Source: JBBSUQ01 sp964389755 (GTDB taxonomy: Bacteria > Bacteroidota > Bacteroidia > Flavobacteriales_D > Crocinitomicaceae). From it: a DNA stretch of 64,000 nt. The notes under the pieces are model-generated. The model did no database searches, had not been told where the DNA came from, and saw only the letters and a program-made list of their open reading frames with translations. The DNA lies in assembly GCA_964389755.1 (NCBI GenBank), contig CAYMEW010000012.1, positions 27,618-91,617 of the forward strand, read 5' to 3'. Position 1 is the stretch's first letter. Each line of letters begins with the position of its first letter. A program made the position numbers and the translations under genes. Positions 51,294 through 59,390 of the stretch are shown here, piece by piece.

Positions 51294-52570
51294 ATACCGG
51301 AGCACCATTGGCCGAACGCATGCGTCCCAAAAAACTCGACGAATACATCGGCCAGGAACATTTACTGAAAAAAGGAGCTTCACTGCGACGCGCACTCGAC
51401 GCGGGCGTAGTACCTTCCATGATCTTCTGGGGACCTCCGGGGGTGGGAAAAACCACCCTGGCCAACCTCATTGCCAAAGAACTCGATCGGCCTTTTCACA
51501 CACTTTCCGCCATTTCGTCGGGTGTGAAGGACGTTCGTGAGATCATCAATAAAGTCGAACAAAGCGGCATGTTCCAGCAAAAAGGAACGATCCTCTTCAT
51601 CGATGAAATTCACCGCTTCTCCAAAGCACAGCAGGATTCCTTACTGGGAGCAGTCGAACGCGGCACCATCACACTCATTGGCGCCACTACCGAAAATCCT
51701 TCCTTCGAAGTGATCTCGGCCCTGCTTTCACGCTGCCAGGTTTATGTACTCGAATCACATTCGAAAGAAGACCTGCTCAAATTGCTTTTCCGGGCGATAC
51801 ACGAAGATGCGGTACTCAAAAAGAAAGAGATCAGGCTCGAAGAAACTGCTGCGCTGTTAGCTATTTCCGGTGGTGACGCCCGAAAACTACTGAACGTATT
51901 TGAGATCATTGTCGGAACCTTCGGTGCCCAGACCGAAATCACCATCACCAATGAAGTGGTTCAGCAGACGGCACAGCAGAGCCTCGCCATGTACGACAAA
52001 GACGGTGAACAGCATTATGACATAATCTCGGCTTTCATCAAATCCATTCGGGGCAGTGACCCCAACGGCGCCGTTTACTGGCTTGCACGCATGGTAGAAG
52101 GAGGCGAAGACCCGAAATTCATTGCGCGCAGACTCGTGATCTCTTCCGTGGAAGACATCGGGCTCGCCAATCCGAATGCCCTGCTGATGGCAAATAACTG
52201 TTTCCAGGCGGTTTCCACGGTGGGTTGGCCCGAAAGCCGGATCATTCTGGCACAGTGCACCATTTACCTGGCTACCTCACCAAAAGGAAACGGCGCCTAT
52301 ATGGCGATCAACAAAGCCCAGGAGGAAGTGAAACGCAGCGGAAACCTGCCTGTTCCTGTGCACCTGCGCAATGCTCCTACCAAACTCATGAAAGAACTCG
52401 GATACGGCAAATCCTATAAGTATTCGCACGATTTCCCGGGCAATTTCACCGAACAGGAATTCCTCCCCGACGAACTCTCGGGAACCAATTTCTTCGCGGC
52501 GGGAAGCAGCAAAAAAGAACAGGAAATTGCACAGATTATTGCTAACTTGTGGGGTAAAAAGTACCAGTAA
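51290..52570 (+). CDS. rarA: Replication-associated recombination protein RarA (MgsA)
   Basis: 426 residues from the ATG at 51290, which overlaps the acyltransferase stop. AAA+ ATPase: Walker A GPPGVGKTT (about 49-57), Walker B LFIDEIHRF, sensor 1 region GATTENPSF, arginine finger LLSRC. The C-terminal half has the helical tetramerisation domain with SIRGSDPNGAVYWLARM. It acts at stalled replication forks with SSB. It sits between two lipid A acyltransferase genes with overlaps on both sides, so its expression is tied to theirs. Confidence 0.95.
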   Translation: MNTGAPLAERMRPKKLDEYIGQEHLLKKGASLRRALDAGVVPSMIFWGPPGVGKTTLANLIAKELDRPFHTLSAISSGVKDVREIINKVEQSGMFQQKGTILFIDEIHRFSKAQQDSLLGAVERGTITLIGATTENPSFEVISALLSRCQVYVLESHSKEDLLKLLFRAIHEDAVLKKKEIRLEETAALLAISGGDARKLLNVFEIIVGTFGAQTEITITNEVVQQTAQQSLAMYDKDGEQHYDIISAFIKSIRGSDPNGAVYWLARMVEGGEDPKFIARRLVISSVEDIGLANPNALLMANNCFQAVSTVGWPESRIILAQCTIYLATSPKGNGAYMAINKAQEEVKRSGNLPVPVHLRNAPTKLMKELGYGKSYKYSHDFPGNFTEQEFLPDELSGTNFFAAGSSKKEQEIAQIIANLWGKKYQ

Positions 52571-53508
52571 TGTTTGCAAAAGCAGCATATTACCTCGTGG
52601 TTCGGCCACTCTCCTATTTGCCCCTGCCGGTGCTGTACCTGTTTACGGACTTTTTTTACCTGCTGCTCGTTACTTTTGTTCCGTATCGTAAGAATGTGGT
52701 GCATGCGAACATTGCACGCTCATTTCCCAACCTCTCGCTGAGTGAACGCAAACGCATCGAACGACGTTTCTACCGCCATTTTACGGACCTCCTGGCCGAA
52801 GGTGTTAAGAACCTCACGATCTCCGAAAAGAACCTGCGTAAACGCTTTCGCGTGCGCAACCCGGAACTGATGGACCTGCTTTACAAGAATAAAAAAAGCG
52901 TACTGCTCGTTTCGGGACACTACAATAACTGGGAATGGCTCATCAGTGCACAGAATTTCCTCTTTCCTCATCAGGCGATGGGTATTGGTATGCCGATGAC
53001 CAGTAAGTTCTGGGACAAAAAGATCAACGAGCGCCGCGCACGCTTCGGAATGAAAATCGTACACTCGGGTAATTTCAGGGAAGCGATCGAAACAAACCAC
53101 GACGAACCCCTGGCCATACTTGTACTTTCGGATCAGTCGCCCGGAGACAGTCACAAAAGCTACTGGATGCAATTTCTGCACCAGCAGACGCCCGTACTCT
53201 TCGGAGCGGAACAAATGGCGCACCAGTACGAGTTTGCAGTCGTTGGCTTCGTAACGGAAAAAGTGAGTCGCGGACATTATGAAATGACGCTATTCCCGAT
53301 CGTCACGGAACCGGAAACATGCAACTGGGGCGAAATTACGGAAACACATACCCGCCTGCTCGAACAGGCCATCCTCCGGGAACCGGAATACTGGATCTGG
53401 TCGCACAAACGCTGGAAACGAGAAGTTCCCGAAGACCTCGAAACGCTTCGTGCACAACAAAAAGCTAAATTCGAAGCGCGTTTCGGAACTCCAAAATCAA
53501 CACGATGA
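52570..53508 (+). CDS. Lipid A acyltransferase, LpxL/HtrB family (second copy)
   Basis: 312 residues; its ATG shares a base with the rarA stop (TAATG). It has the same plan as the first copy: membrane anchor, FYRHFTDLLAEGVKNLTIS, catalytic GHYNNWE (about 116-122), LSDQSPGDS and WIWSHKRWK. A longer basic C-terminal tail (about 25 residues) distinguishes it. Two copies suggest two acylation steps or two donor preferences on lipid A. Confidence 0.92.
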   Translation: MFAKAAYYLVVRPLSYLPLPVLYLFTDFFYLLLVTFVPYRKNVVHANIARSFPNLSLSERKRIERRFYRHFTDLLAEGVKNLTISEKNLRKRFRVRNPELMDLLYKNKKSVLLVSGHYNNWEWLISAQNFLFPHQAMGIGMPMTSKFWDKKINERRARFGMKIVHSGNFREAIETNHDEPLAILVLSDQSPGDSHKSYWMQFLHQQTPVLFGAEQMAHQYEFAVVGFVTEKVSRGHYEMTLFPIVTEPETCNWGEITETHTRLLEQAILREPEYWIWSHKRWKREVPEDLETLRAQQKAKFEARFGTPKSTR

Positions 53509-54530
53509 TCAGATCCCTGCTTTATGTATCATTCACGGTTTCGCTTATTTCCTGCGGATCACTGAAAAACGGTTCTTCCGTAAATCCCAAATTCCTCATA
53601 CCCGGACATGTGCAATATACCCGGGAAGACTGTTACTCACGCGCGATTGTCGTAGCAGATTCAATAGTCTACACGGCCAATTCCAACGGCAGCATCTGGC
53701 AGTATGACCTGCGTTCATCAATCTCCACGAAACGCAGTACCCCAAAATCCGGGACCGGCGAACTCCGGGACCTCGTGCGCTTTTCAGATGGGCGCCTGCT
53801 TGCCATGCACAGTGGCGACAACGGTCTGCTCACGGAAGTAAGTAGCCAGGTTCATACGATTACGGACAGTTCCCTCTGGAAAGGCGTCTTTCTCGACGGT
53901 TTCGACTTTGATGAAAATAACGGATTCATGATGGGTGATCCTGTGCACGGACGCTTCTCACTCTTCGTTTCCCGCGATGGCGGTCAGACCTGGAAACATA
54001 CCGCTACTGCACCGGAAGCACTCGAAGGTGAGGCCGGGTTTGCAGCGAGCGGAACCACCGTACACCTGCGCGGAGATTCGACGCTGGTATTTGTGTCGGG
54101 AGGAAAACGCAGCCGCCTGTATCGCTCTGAAGATTTCGGACAAAACTGGGAAGCGTACGCCATTCCCTTCGGATCCGGAGAAGGAAGCGGAGCCTTTTCA
54201 CTATGCTTTGTCGATGATCAATACCTCGTGGCTGTAGGTGGTGATTACACCAACCCGGACAGTACCGCAACATGCGTTTTTTATTCTTCTGACGGCGGAA
54301 AAAGCTGGACGGAAGGACGTGGCATGTATGGTTATCGCAGTTGTGTGATTTGCGTCAATGAAGTGCTCTATGCCTGCGGTACCAACGGTATTGATTATTC
54401 AACGGACCTCGGGAAAACGTGGAAAGCCTTTTCGGACGAACGCGGTTTTGCGATGACCTCGGACGGTCAGTCACTCTACGTTACAACTCCTAACGGGAGT
54501 TTTAGCATCTTCCCGCTGATCCGGAATTAA
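53505..54530 (+). CDS. BNR-repeat (Ycf48-like) propeller lipoprotein
   Basis: 341 residues, overlapping the previous stop by four bases (ATGA). Lipobox LISC follows a short signal peptide. Several Asp-box repeats are visible: SRDGGQTW, SEDFGQNW, SSDGGKSW and STDLGKTW. They mark a beta-propeller of the sialidase/Ycf48 type without catalytic residues I can identify. Probable outer-membrane or periplasmic binding protein. It ends one base from a convergent gene. Confidence 0.85.
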   Translation: MIRSLLYVSFTVSLISCGSLKNGSSVNPKFLIPGHVQYTREDCYSRAIVVADSIVYTANSNGSIWQYDLRSSISTKRSTPKSGTGELRDLVRFSDGRLLAMHSGDNGLLTEVSSQVHTITDSSLWKGVFLDGFDFDENNGFMMGDPVHGRFSLFVSRDGGQTWKHTATAPEALEGEAGFAASGTTVHLRGDSTLVFVSGGKRSRLYRSEDFGQNWEAYAIPFGSGEGSGAFSLCFVDDQYLVAVGGDYTNPDSTATCVFYSSDGGKSWTEGRGMYGYRSCVICVNEVLYACGTNGIDYSTDLGKTWKAFSDERGFAMTSDGQSLYVTTPNGSFSIFPLIRN

Positions 54531-54531
54531 A

Positions 54532-54963
54532 TCAGATGGTTTTGAGCCATTCGGAACGAAGACTTCCGAGGTTGGTAATGGTATTGTCGTACATGTTCCA
54601 ACCCGCATATTCACCTTTATCGGCATAATGAATTTCGCGCTGCTCTCCTTCCCGTTCGACAATCAGTTTCAAACGATTAAAAAAGTCGATCCGGCGTTCG
54701 GTACCGATCTTTTTGAGCGCATGCACCGAACTATCGATCGAACAGCCGGAAGCACCTACCTGACGCTCGTCGACGGTCAGAATCACAAAGCGGTTGCTTA
54801 GGATGCGATAGTCCGCCAATAACTGTTTTCCGTGTGCATTCCACCCGGATACGAACTGCTCGAGTTCGTGGTTAATGTATTGCTGATCTTCAGCTGAAAG
54901 TTCACGATCCGCCTGGTAAACCCATACGCGGCTGTGATCTTCAAATCCTTCAAAAAGTTCCAT
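54532..54963 (-). CDS. Conserved protein of Flavobacteriia, often mislabelled ABC transporter ATPase
   Basis: 143 residues, cytoplasmic. It contains VWVYQADRELSAEDQQYI at the start and GASGCSIDSSVHALKKI in the middle, both of which I recognise from a family widely labelled as an ABC transporter ATPase. No Walker A or B motif is present, so the label is unsupported. Two bases separate it from the Fe-S protein gene upstream in the operon. Real function unknown. Confidence 0.75.
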   Translation of the reverse strand: MELFEGFEDHSRVWVYQADRELSAEDQQYINHELEQFVSGWNAHGKQLLADYRILSNRFVILTVDERQVGASGCSIDSSVHALKKIGTERRIDFFNRLKLIVEREGEQREIHYADKGEYAGWNMYDNTITNLGSLRSEWLKTI

Positions 54964-54965
54964 GA

Positions 54966-55760
54966 TTACAAATCTGCGGCAGTCGCGATCAGTTCGGCAA
55001 CGTCCAGTACTTTGATCTCTGCCTCTTTTTCAAAATTCTTAACTCCGTCGGTCATCATCGTGTTGCAGAAAGGACAGCCCGTCGCAATGAATTCGGCGTG
55101 CGTTTCCAATGCATCTTCCGTACGCTCGATGTTAATCTCTTTACGTCCGGGTTCGGCTTCCTTGAACATTTGGGCACCACCGGCTCCGCAACACAGTCCT
55201 TTCGACTTGCAACGCTTCATTTCCACCAGTTCGGCATCAAGCTTCTCGATCAGCGTACGCGGTGCCTCGTACACATCGTTTCCGCGCCCGAGGTAACAGG
55301 GATCGTGAAAAGTGATCTTTTTTCCCTTAAACACCTCACCGCCTTCCATGGCCAGTTTACCGGTATTGATCAGGTCCTGGATAAGTTGCGTATGATGGAT
55401 CACCTCGTAATTCCCTCCAAGTCCCGGGTATTCGTTTTTCAATGTATTGAAACAGTGCGGGCAGGCCGTCACGATCTTTTTTACTTCGTATCCGTCCAGC
55501 ACCTGGATGTTCATCATTGCCTGCATCTGGAAGGTAAACTCATTCCCGGCGCGCTTGGCCGGATCTCCCGTACAGCTCTCTTCGGTTCCGAGCACTGCAA
55601 AGTTCACCTTACAGTGGTTAAGGATCTTCACGAGTGCTTTAGTGATCTTTTTCGCACGATCGTCAAAACTTCCGGAACAACCCACCCAAAAGAGGATGTC
55701 GGCTGTTTCTCCACTGGCCATTTTTTCGGCCATCGTCGGTACATGTAAGTTCGTACTCAT
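54966..55760 (-). CDS. CCG-domain Fe-S oxidoreductase subunit (HdrB/LldE-like)
   Basis: 264 residues with two cysteine-rich CCG modules: EESCTGDPAKR to TACPHCFNTLKNEYP, and FHDPCYLGRGN to KGLCCGAGGA, with a late ATGCPFCNTM. Such modules bind iron-sulfur clusters in HdrB, GlpC and LldE. It is probably an electron-transfer partner of the membrane Fe-S protein encoded just upstream (37 bases). Donor and acceptor are not shown by the sequence. Confidence 0.88.
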   Translation of the reverse strand: MSTNLHVPTMAEKMASGETADILFWVGCSGSFDDRAKKITKALVKILNHCKVNFAVLGTEESCTGDPAKRAGNEFTFQMQAMMNIQVLDGYEVKKIVTACPHCFNTLKNEYPGLGGNYEVIHHTQLIQDLINTGKLAMEGGEVFKGKKITFHDPCYLGRGNDVYEAPRTLIEKLDAELVEMKRCKSKGLCCGAGGAQMFKEAEPGRKEINIERTEDALETHAEFIATGCPFCNTMMTDGVKNFEKEAEIKVLDVAELIATAADL

Positions 55761-55797
55761 AAGTTCGTTTTTGATTCCTTTCGGATATGTCGATTTT

Positions 55798-57132
55798 TTA
55801 CTGTTCGTCTTTCCAGTTCAACCTGTTCGCCTGCGCAAACTGCCACGGAGCACCATTGTTTTCGATATTGGTCAGCATCCCGGCAAGTTCGGTCGGCATG
55901 CTCGATTCCTCCATCACGAGGTACCGGCGCAGGTCGATAATGATCGAAAGCGGATCGATATTGACCGGGCACTCCTGTACGCAGGCATTGCAGGACGTAC
56001 ATGCCCACAATTCTTCCGGCGTGATGTAATCGTGAACGAGCTTCTTGCCGTCGTCGTAATCGGCACCGTGCTTCCTACGATTGTGCCCCACTTCCTCCAT
56101 GCGGTCGCGTGTATCCATCATGATCTTACGCGGTGAGAGTAATTTCCCGGTAATGTTGGCCGGGCAGGCAGACGTACAACGCCCGCACTCGGTACAGGTA
56201 TATGCATCGAGCAGGTTTTTCCAGGTCAGGTCGGTCACGTCTTTTGCACCGAAAGTCTGGTGTACTTCTTCCTGTCCTTCCGCCGGAGCCGCAAAGGGAT
56301 CGGCATTCGGATCCATCATCAGTGCAACCTCCTTTTTCACGGAATCCATGTTGTTGAACTTCCCTTTTTCTTCCAGGTTGGAATAATAGGTGTTCGGGAA
56401 AGCCAGCAAAATATGGAAATGCTTGGAATAAGGTAAATAATTCAGGAAAGCGAAAACCATCGTGATGTGTCCCCACCAGCCAATGCGTTCCACGATATGC
56501 AGGGAATGTTCGGAAAGTCCGCCGAATAACCACGGACCGATCCACGAAGTGATCGTAAAGCTATAAGTACCGGCTTCTGTAGTGCCGTGTGATAGTCCGC
56601 GATTGTACAATACTTCATCGGCGCCGTTCATCATAAAGATAAAGCACACGAGCATCAACTCCATAATCAGGATGAAGTTCGCATCGAGTTTGGGCCAGCC
56701 ATTGAGCTCGTTCATCGAAAGGCGCGGGATCTTCAGCAGGTTTCGTCTTGCCAGGAAGATCACCGTGGCGATTAGTGCCAAAACAGATAATACTTCGATA
56801 AAACTCACCACGAAGGTGTAAAATCCGCCCAACGAATCGCGAAAGAGCCTGTGATGCCCGCTCAGCCCGTCGATAAAGATCTCGATCAACTCGATCTGCG
56901 TAATGACGAAGGCCGCATAAATGCAAAAGTGAAGCAAGGCAGGGATCGGGCGACGGAACATTTTTTGCTGTCCGAAAGCCACGAGCAGCATTACGCGGAA
57001 GCGTTCGGCTTTATTATCACTGCGATTGATCTCGCGCCCCATCAGAACATTGGAGCGGATCAGCAGTACGTTCCAGGTAAAAAATCCCAGTCCTGCAATT
57101 AAAAGGATGGCAAAAACAATGATCGATACCAT
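55798..57132 (-). CDS. Membrane-bound 4Fe-4S electron-transfer protein (HdrC/NarI-like)
   Basis: 444 residues. Five or six N-terminal membrane segments (about 1-250) include His residues that could bind heme, as in NarI-type cytochromes. A soluble domain then carries two 4Fe-4S motifs: CTECGRCTSACP (near 317) and CTSCNACVQECP (near 378). With the CCG protein it forms a likely quinone-linked redox module; the partner dehydrogenase is unknown. Its start is two bases from the MCE gene end. Confidence 0.88.
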   Translation of the reverse strand: MVSIIVFAILLIAGLGFFTWNVLLIRSNVLMGREINRSDNKAERFRVMLLVAFGQQKMFRRPIPALLHFCIYAAFVITQIELIEIFIDGLSGHHRLFRDSLGGFYTFVVSFIEVLSVLALIATVIFLARRNLLKIPRLSMNELNGWPKLDANFILIMELMLVCFIFMMNGADEVLYNRGLSHGTTEAGTYSFTITSWIGPWLFGGLSEHSLHIVERIGWWGHITMVFAFLNYLPYSKHFHILLAFPNTYYSNLEEKGKFNNMDSVKKEVALMMDPNADPFAAPAEGQEEVHQTFGAKDVTDLTWKNLLDAYTCTECGRCTSACPANITGKLLSPRKIMMDTRDRMEEVGHNRRKHGADYDDGKKLVHDYITPEELWACTSCNACVQECPVNIDPLSIIIDLRRYLVMEESSMPTELAGMLTNIENNGAPWQFAQANRLNWKDEQ

Positions 57133-57134
57133 GC

Positions 57135-58172
57135 TTAATTACTGATTTTCGTTGTGTCAAGAATCCGGCGAAGTTTTTTCTCCTCCTCTGTTGTCAAAGA
57201 TACACCTTTTGTTTTAGCTCCGATCACCGAGAAGTGGATATATCGTTCCGGGTGAAGCTGGATATCGTTCACGAGATTCTGCAGTTCGGCGTTGGTATTG
57301 ACGATCTCGCGATACAACTCTTCGTCTTTCAGCAGTTTTCCGAGCGTACCTTTTCCGCTTTCCACATCGGCCAGCACGCTATTGAGTTTGCTGATCGTTT
57401 CCTTGGCACGCTCGATCGTACCTTTGAAGTCTGCCGTTACAAGGTCATCCGTGATCTTCTGCACGTTTCCGAGCACCGCGGTTACCTGCTCATTGCTCTT
57501 GCGCAGGTTTTCGGTAATGCTTTCCACGTGAGACATGATGCGTGAGAATTTCTCTTTTTCATCATGAACGAGTTCTTCGATGTCGCGCGCCACGTTTCCG
57601 AAACGTTTGATGGCCTGTTTCACTTCGTTCATACTTGATTCGATGTCGCTGGTTGCGGATGTATCCCAGAACGCATTCACGGAACTTACCATTTTATCGA
57701 CGGAATTCATCATGCCCTGCACTTTCTTCAGAACAGGATCCACATAACCTTTTACTTCGGTAATAATATCGGATTCCACAACACCGATGATCGTATCGCC
57801 GGATTCGTAATAACCGGAAGCCGGTTTTCCGTTCGTCTGGATGATCATTCCTTTATTAAACAGGTCGACCGAACCCACGGTAACGTCCCAGTCTCGCGCA
57901 ATGCGAAAATCATCCTGCTGGATGTTGAATTTAATGAGAACGGAGTGCATGGAGTCATTTTCCGGAACGAGATCTACAGACATCACTTTTCCCACCGGTA
58001 CACCGTTCATCATCACGGAATTGGCCGGAGAAACGCCTGCAGAGTTGGGGAAATAGGCGTAATACACATCATCTCCACCGAAAAAACTGTTCCCTTTTAA
58101 AAAGTTAACTCCCGCAACAAGGAGTCCAATAGCCGCGAGGGCAATCAATGCTGTTTTTATCTCTTTCGACAC
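57135..58172 (-). CDS. MlaD/MCE family lipid-transport protein
   Basis: 345 residues. One N-terminal membrane helix (about 6-25), then a single MCE domain (about 35-115, FPNSAGVSPANSVMMNGVPV and VGSVDLFNKG). A long helical region follows (EVKQAIKRFGNVARDIEELV), and a beta segment near the end. MlaD forms a hexameric ring that passes phospholipids between membranes, with MlaE and MlaF, which are not in this window. The gene lies 12 bases after the amidase gene. Confidence 0.9.
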   Translation of the reverse strand: MSKEIKTALIALAAIGLLVAGVNFLKGNSFFGGDDVYYAYFPNSAGVSPANSVMMNGVPVGKVMSVDLVPENDSMHSVLIKFNIQQDDFRIARDWDVTVGSVDLFNKGMIIQTNGKPASGYYESGDTIIGVVESDIITEVKGYVDPVLKKVQGMMNSVDKMVSSVNAFWDTSATSDIESSMNEVKQAIKRFGNVARDIEELVHDEKEKFSRIMSHVESITENLRKSNEQVTAVLGNVQKITDDLVTADFKGTIERAKETISKLNSVLADVESGKGTLGKLLKDEELYREIVNTNAELQNLVNDIQLHPERYIHFSVIGAKTKGVSLTTEEEKKLRRILDTTKISN

Positions 58173-58184
58173 GCCGTTGTAGGT

Positions 58185-59330
58185 TTATTTTTCTGCTAAT
58201 TTAATAGCTTTTTCCAAACTAATACGCTCTCCGTTTTGGAAGGCCACCACAAAAGCGTGCTCAAAGCCCGACGAACGCATTTCATTTTTATAGACATTGG
58301 CCGCGTCCAGGTCGTTCGGAAACTCACCTACCGTGTATTTGTAAAGTTTGTCCTGGAAATATTCAAACACCTGTAAGCCCTTGAATTTAGAGGAGGTAAG
58401 CGGGATCTGCTTCTCAGAGGTTTCGATTTGAACGCGGAATACGACATCCGTCGCACGAACGGTTACGGGAGTCGTTTCGGGGACCTCTTCCGAATTAACA
58501 ATATTTAGCGTTCCCGGGTCGTATCCCACCCCTTCAATCTCACTCTTGTACTTCTCGAAAGCCGTAAACATACACCCGGCCATTTTAGCCTGTGTAGCAT
58601 CACCGGCAAGGAACTTTTCCTCCTTCGGGTTGGTCAGGAATCCGGTTTCGATTAACACACTCGGCATGGTCGTTTTATAAAGCACGATGAAGCCCGCCTG
58701 TTTTACGCCTCGATCGTAACGACCCGCCGCGCTAAACTCATGCTGCAACTTGGATGCGAAATTGATAGACTGGTCCAAAAATACGGATAACTGCAACTGG
58801 CGTGCAATGATCGCATCCGGGGAAAGGTCGAAATCCTTGTACTTCTCACCACCGTCTTCCTCCAGGTAGATCGTGCTGTTCTCGCGCTCGGCGATGCGTT
58901 GCTGTGATTCGGTGCGGTGGAGCCCGAGTACATAGGTCTCCGTTCCGTAAGCCGTGGCGCCGGCCGCATTCGCGTGAATACAAATGAACAGGTCTGCGTG
59001 ATTCCGGTTTGCAATGCGCGCGCGCTCATCGAGTTCCACGAAAACATCTTTGTCCCGCGTGTAAATCACCTTGATCGCAGGATATTTCTTTTTGATCATA
59101 GCGCCCAGCTTCAGCGCCATGGCAAGACAGACGTCCTTTTCATGCGCAAAATCACCGTGACATCCCGGATCCTTTCCGCCGTGACCCGCATCGATCACAA
59201 CCGTCTGGATCGAACCCAGGTCGATATCCGCTTTGGGTCGGATCGAGGAGGAAAAACTGAGCAATACTGCAATCAGCGTAAGCAATCGCGTTACGGGCAT
59301 CAGAATTTTTTTGCGCATGACTTTATTCAT
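58185..59330 (-). CDS. N-acetylmuramoyl-L-alanine amidase (AmiC type) with SPOR-like tail
   Basis: 381 residues from 59330, or 377 from a second ATG at 59318. A signal peptide precedes the Amidase_3 domain (about 35-265): zinc ligands are in VIDAGHGGKDPG, the Glu in the HEKD segment and His in FICIHANA; LIETGFLTN carries the catalytic Glu. The last 80 residues (VFRVQIETSEKQIPL, YKYTVGEFPNDLDAANVYK) look like a SPOR domain that binds septal glycan. It cuts the peptide from MurNAc at division. Promoter divergent from lptD. Confidence 0.93.
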   Translation of the reverse strand: MNKVMRKKILMPVTRLLTLIAVLLSFSSSIRPKADIDLGSIQTVVIDAGHGGKDPGCHGDFAHEKDVCLAMALKLGAMIKKKYPAIKVIYTRDKDVFVELDERARIANRNHADLFICIHANAAGATAYGTETYVLGLHRTESQQRIAERENSTIYLEEDGGEKYKDFDLSPDAIIARQLQLSVFLDQSINFASKLQHEFSAAGRYDRGVKQAGFIVLYKTTMPSVLIETGFLTNPKEEKFLAGDATQAKMAGCMFTAFEKYKSEIEGVGYDPGTLNIVNSEEVPETTPVTVRATDVVFRVQIETSEKQIPLTSSKFKGLQVFEYFQDKLYKYTVGEFPNDLDAANVYKNEMRSSGFEHAFVVAFQNGERISLEKAIKLAEK

Positions 59331-59342
59331 AATGTAATTTTT

Positions 59343-59350
59343 TAGCTTTG
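59343..59350 (+). promoter_or_regulatory. -7 box TAGCTTTG of lptD
   Basis: Exact TAnnTTTG match, 40 bases before the TTG start at 59391. Confidence 0.6.
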
Positions 59351-59372
59351 CAACCGTATATCAGTCATATTA

Positions 59373-59380
59373 CAAATTTA
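59373..59380 (-). promoter_or_regulatory. -7 box TAAATTTG of the amidase operon
   Basis: Exact TAnnTTTG match on the minus strand, 42 bases before the ATG at 59330. It overlaps the leader of the divergent lptD transcript. Confidence 0.6.
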
Positions 59381-59390
59381 CGCCCGGTCG

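Noticed and set aside
54532..54963. ABC transporter ATPase label for the 143-residue protein
   Set aside because: No Walker A, Walker B or signature motif; the label common for this family appears to be an inherited error.
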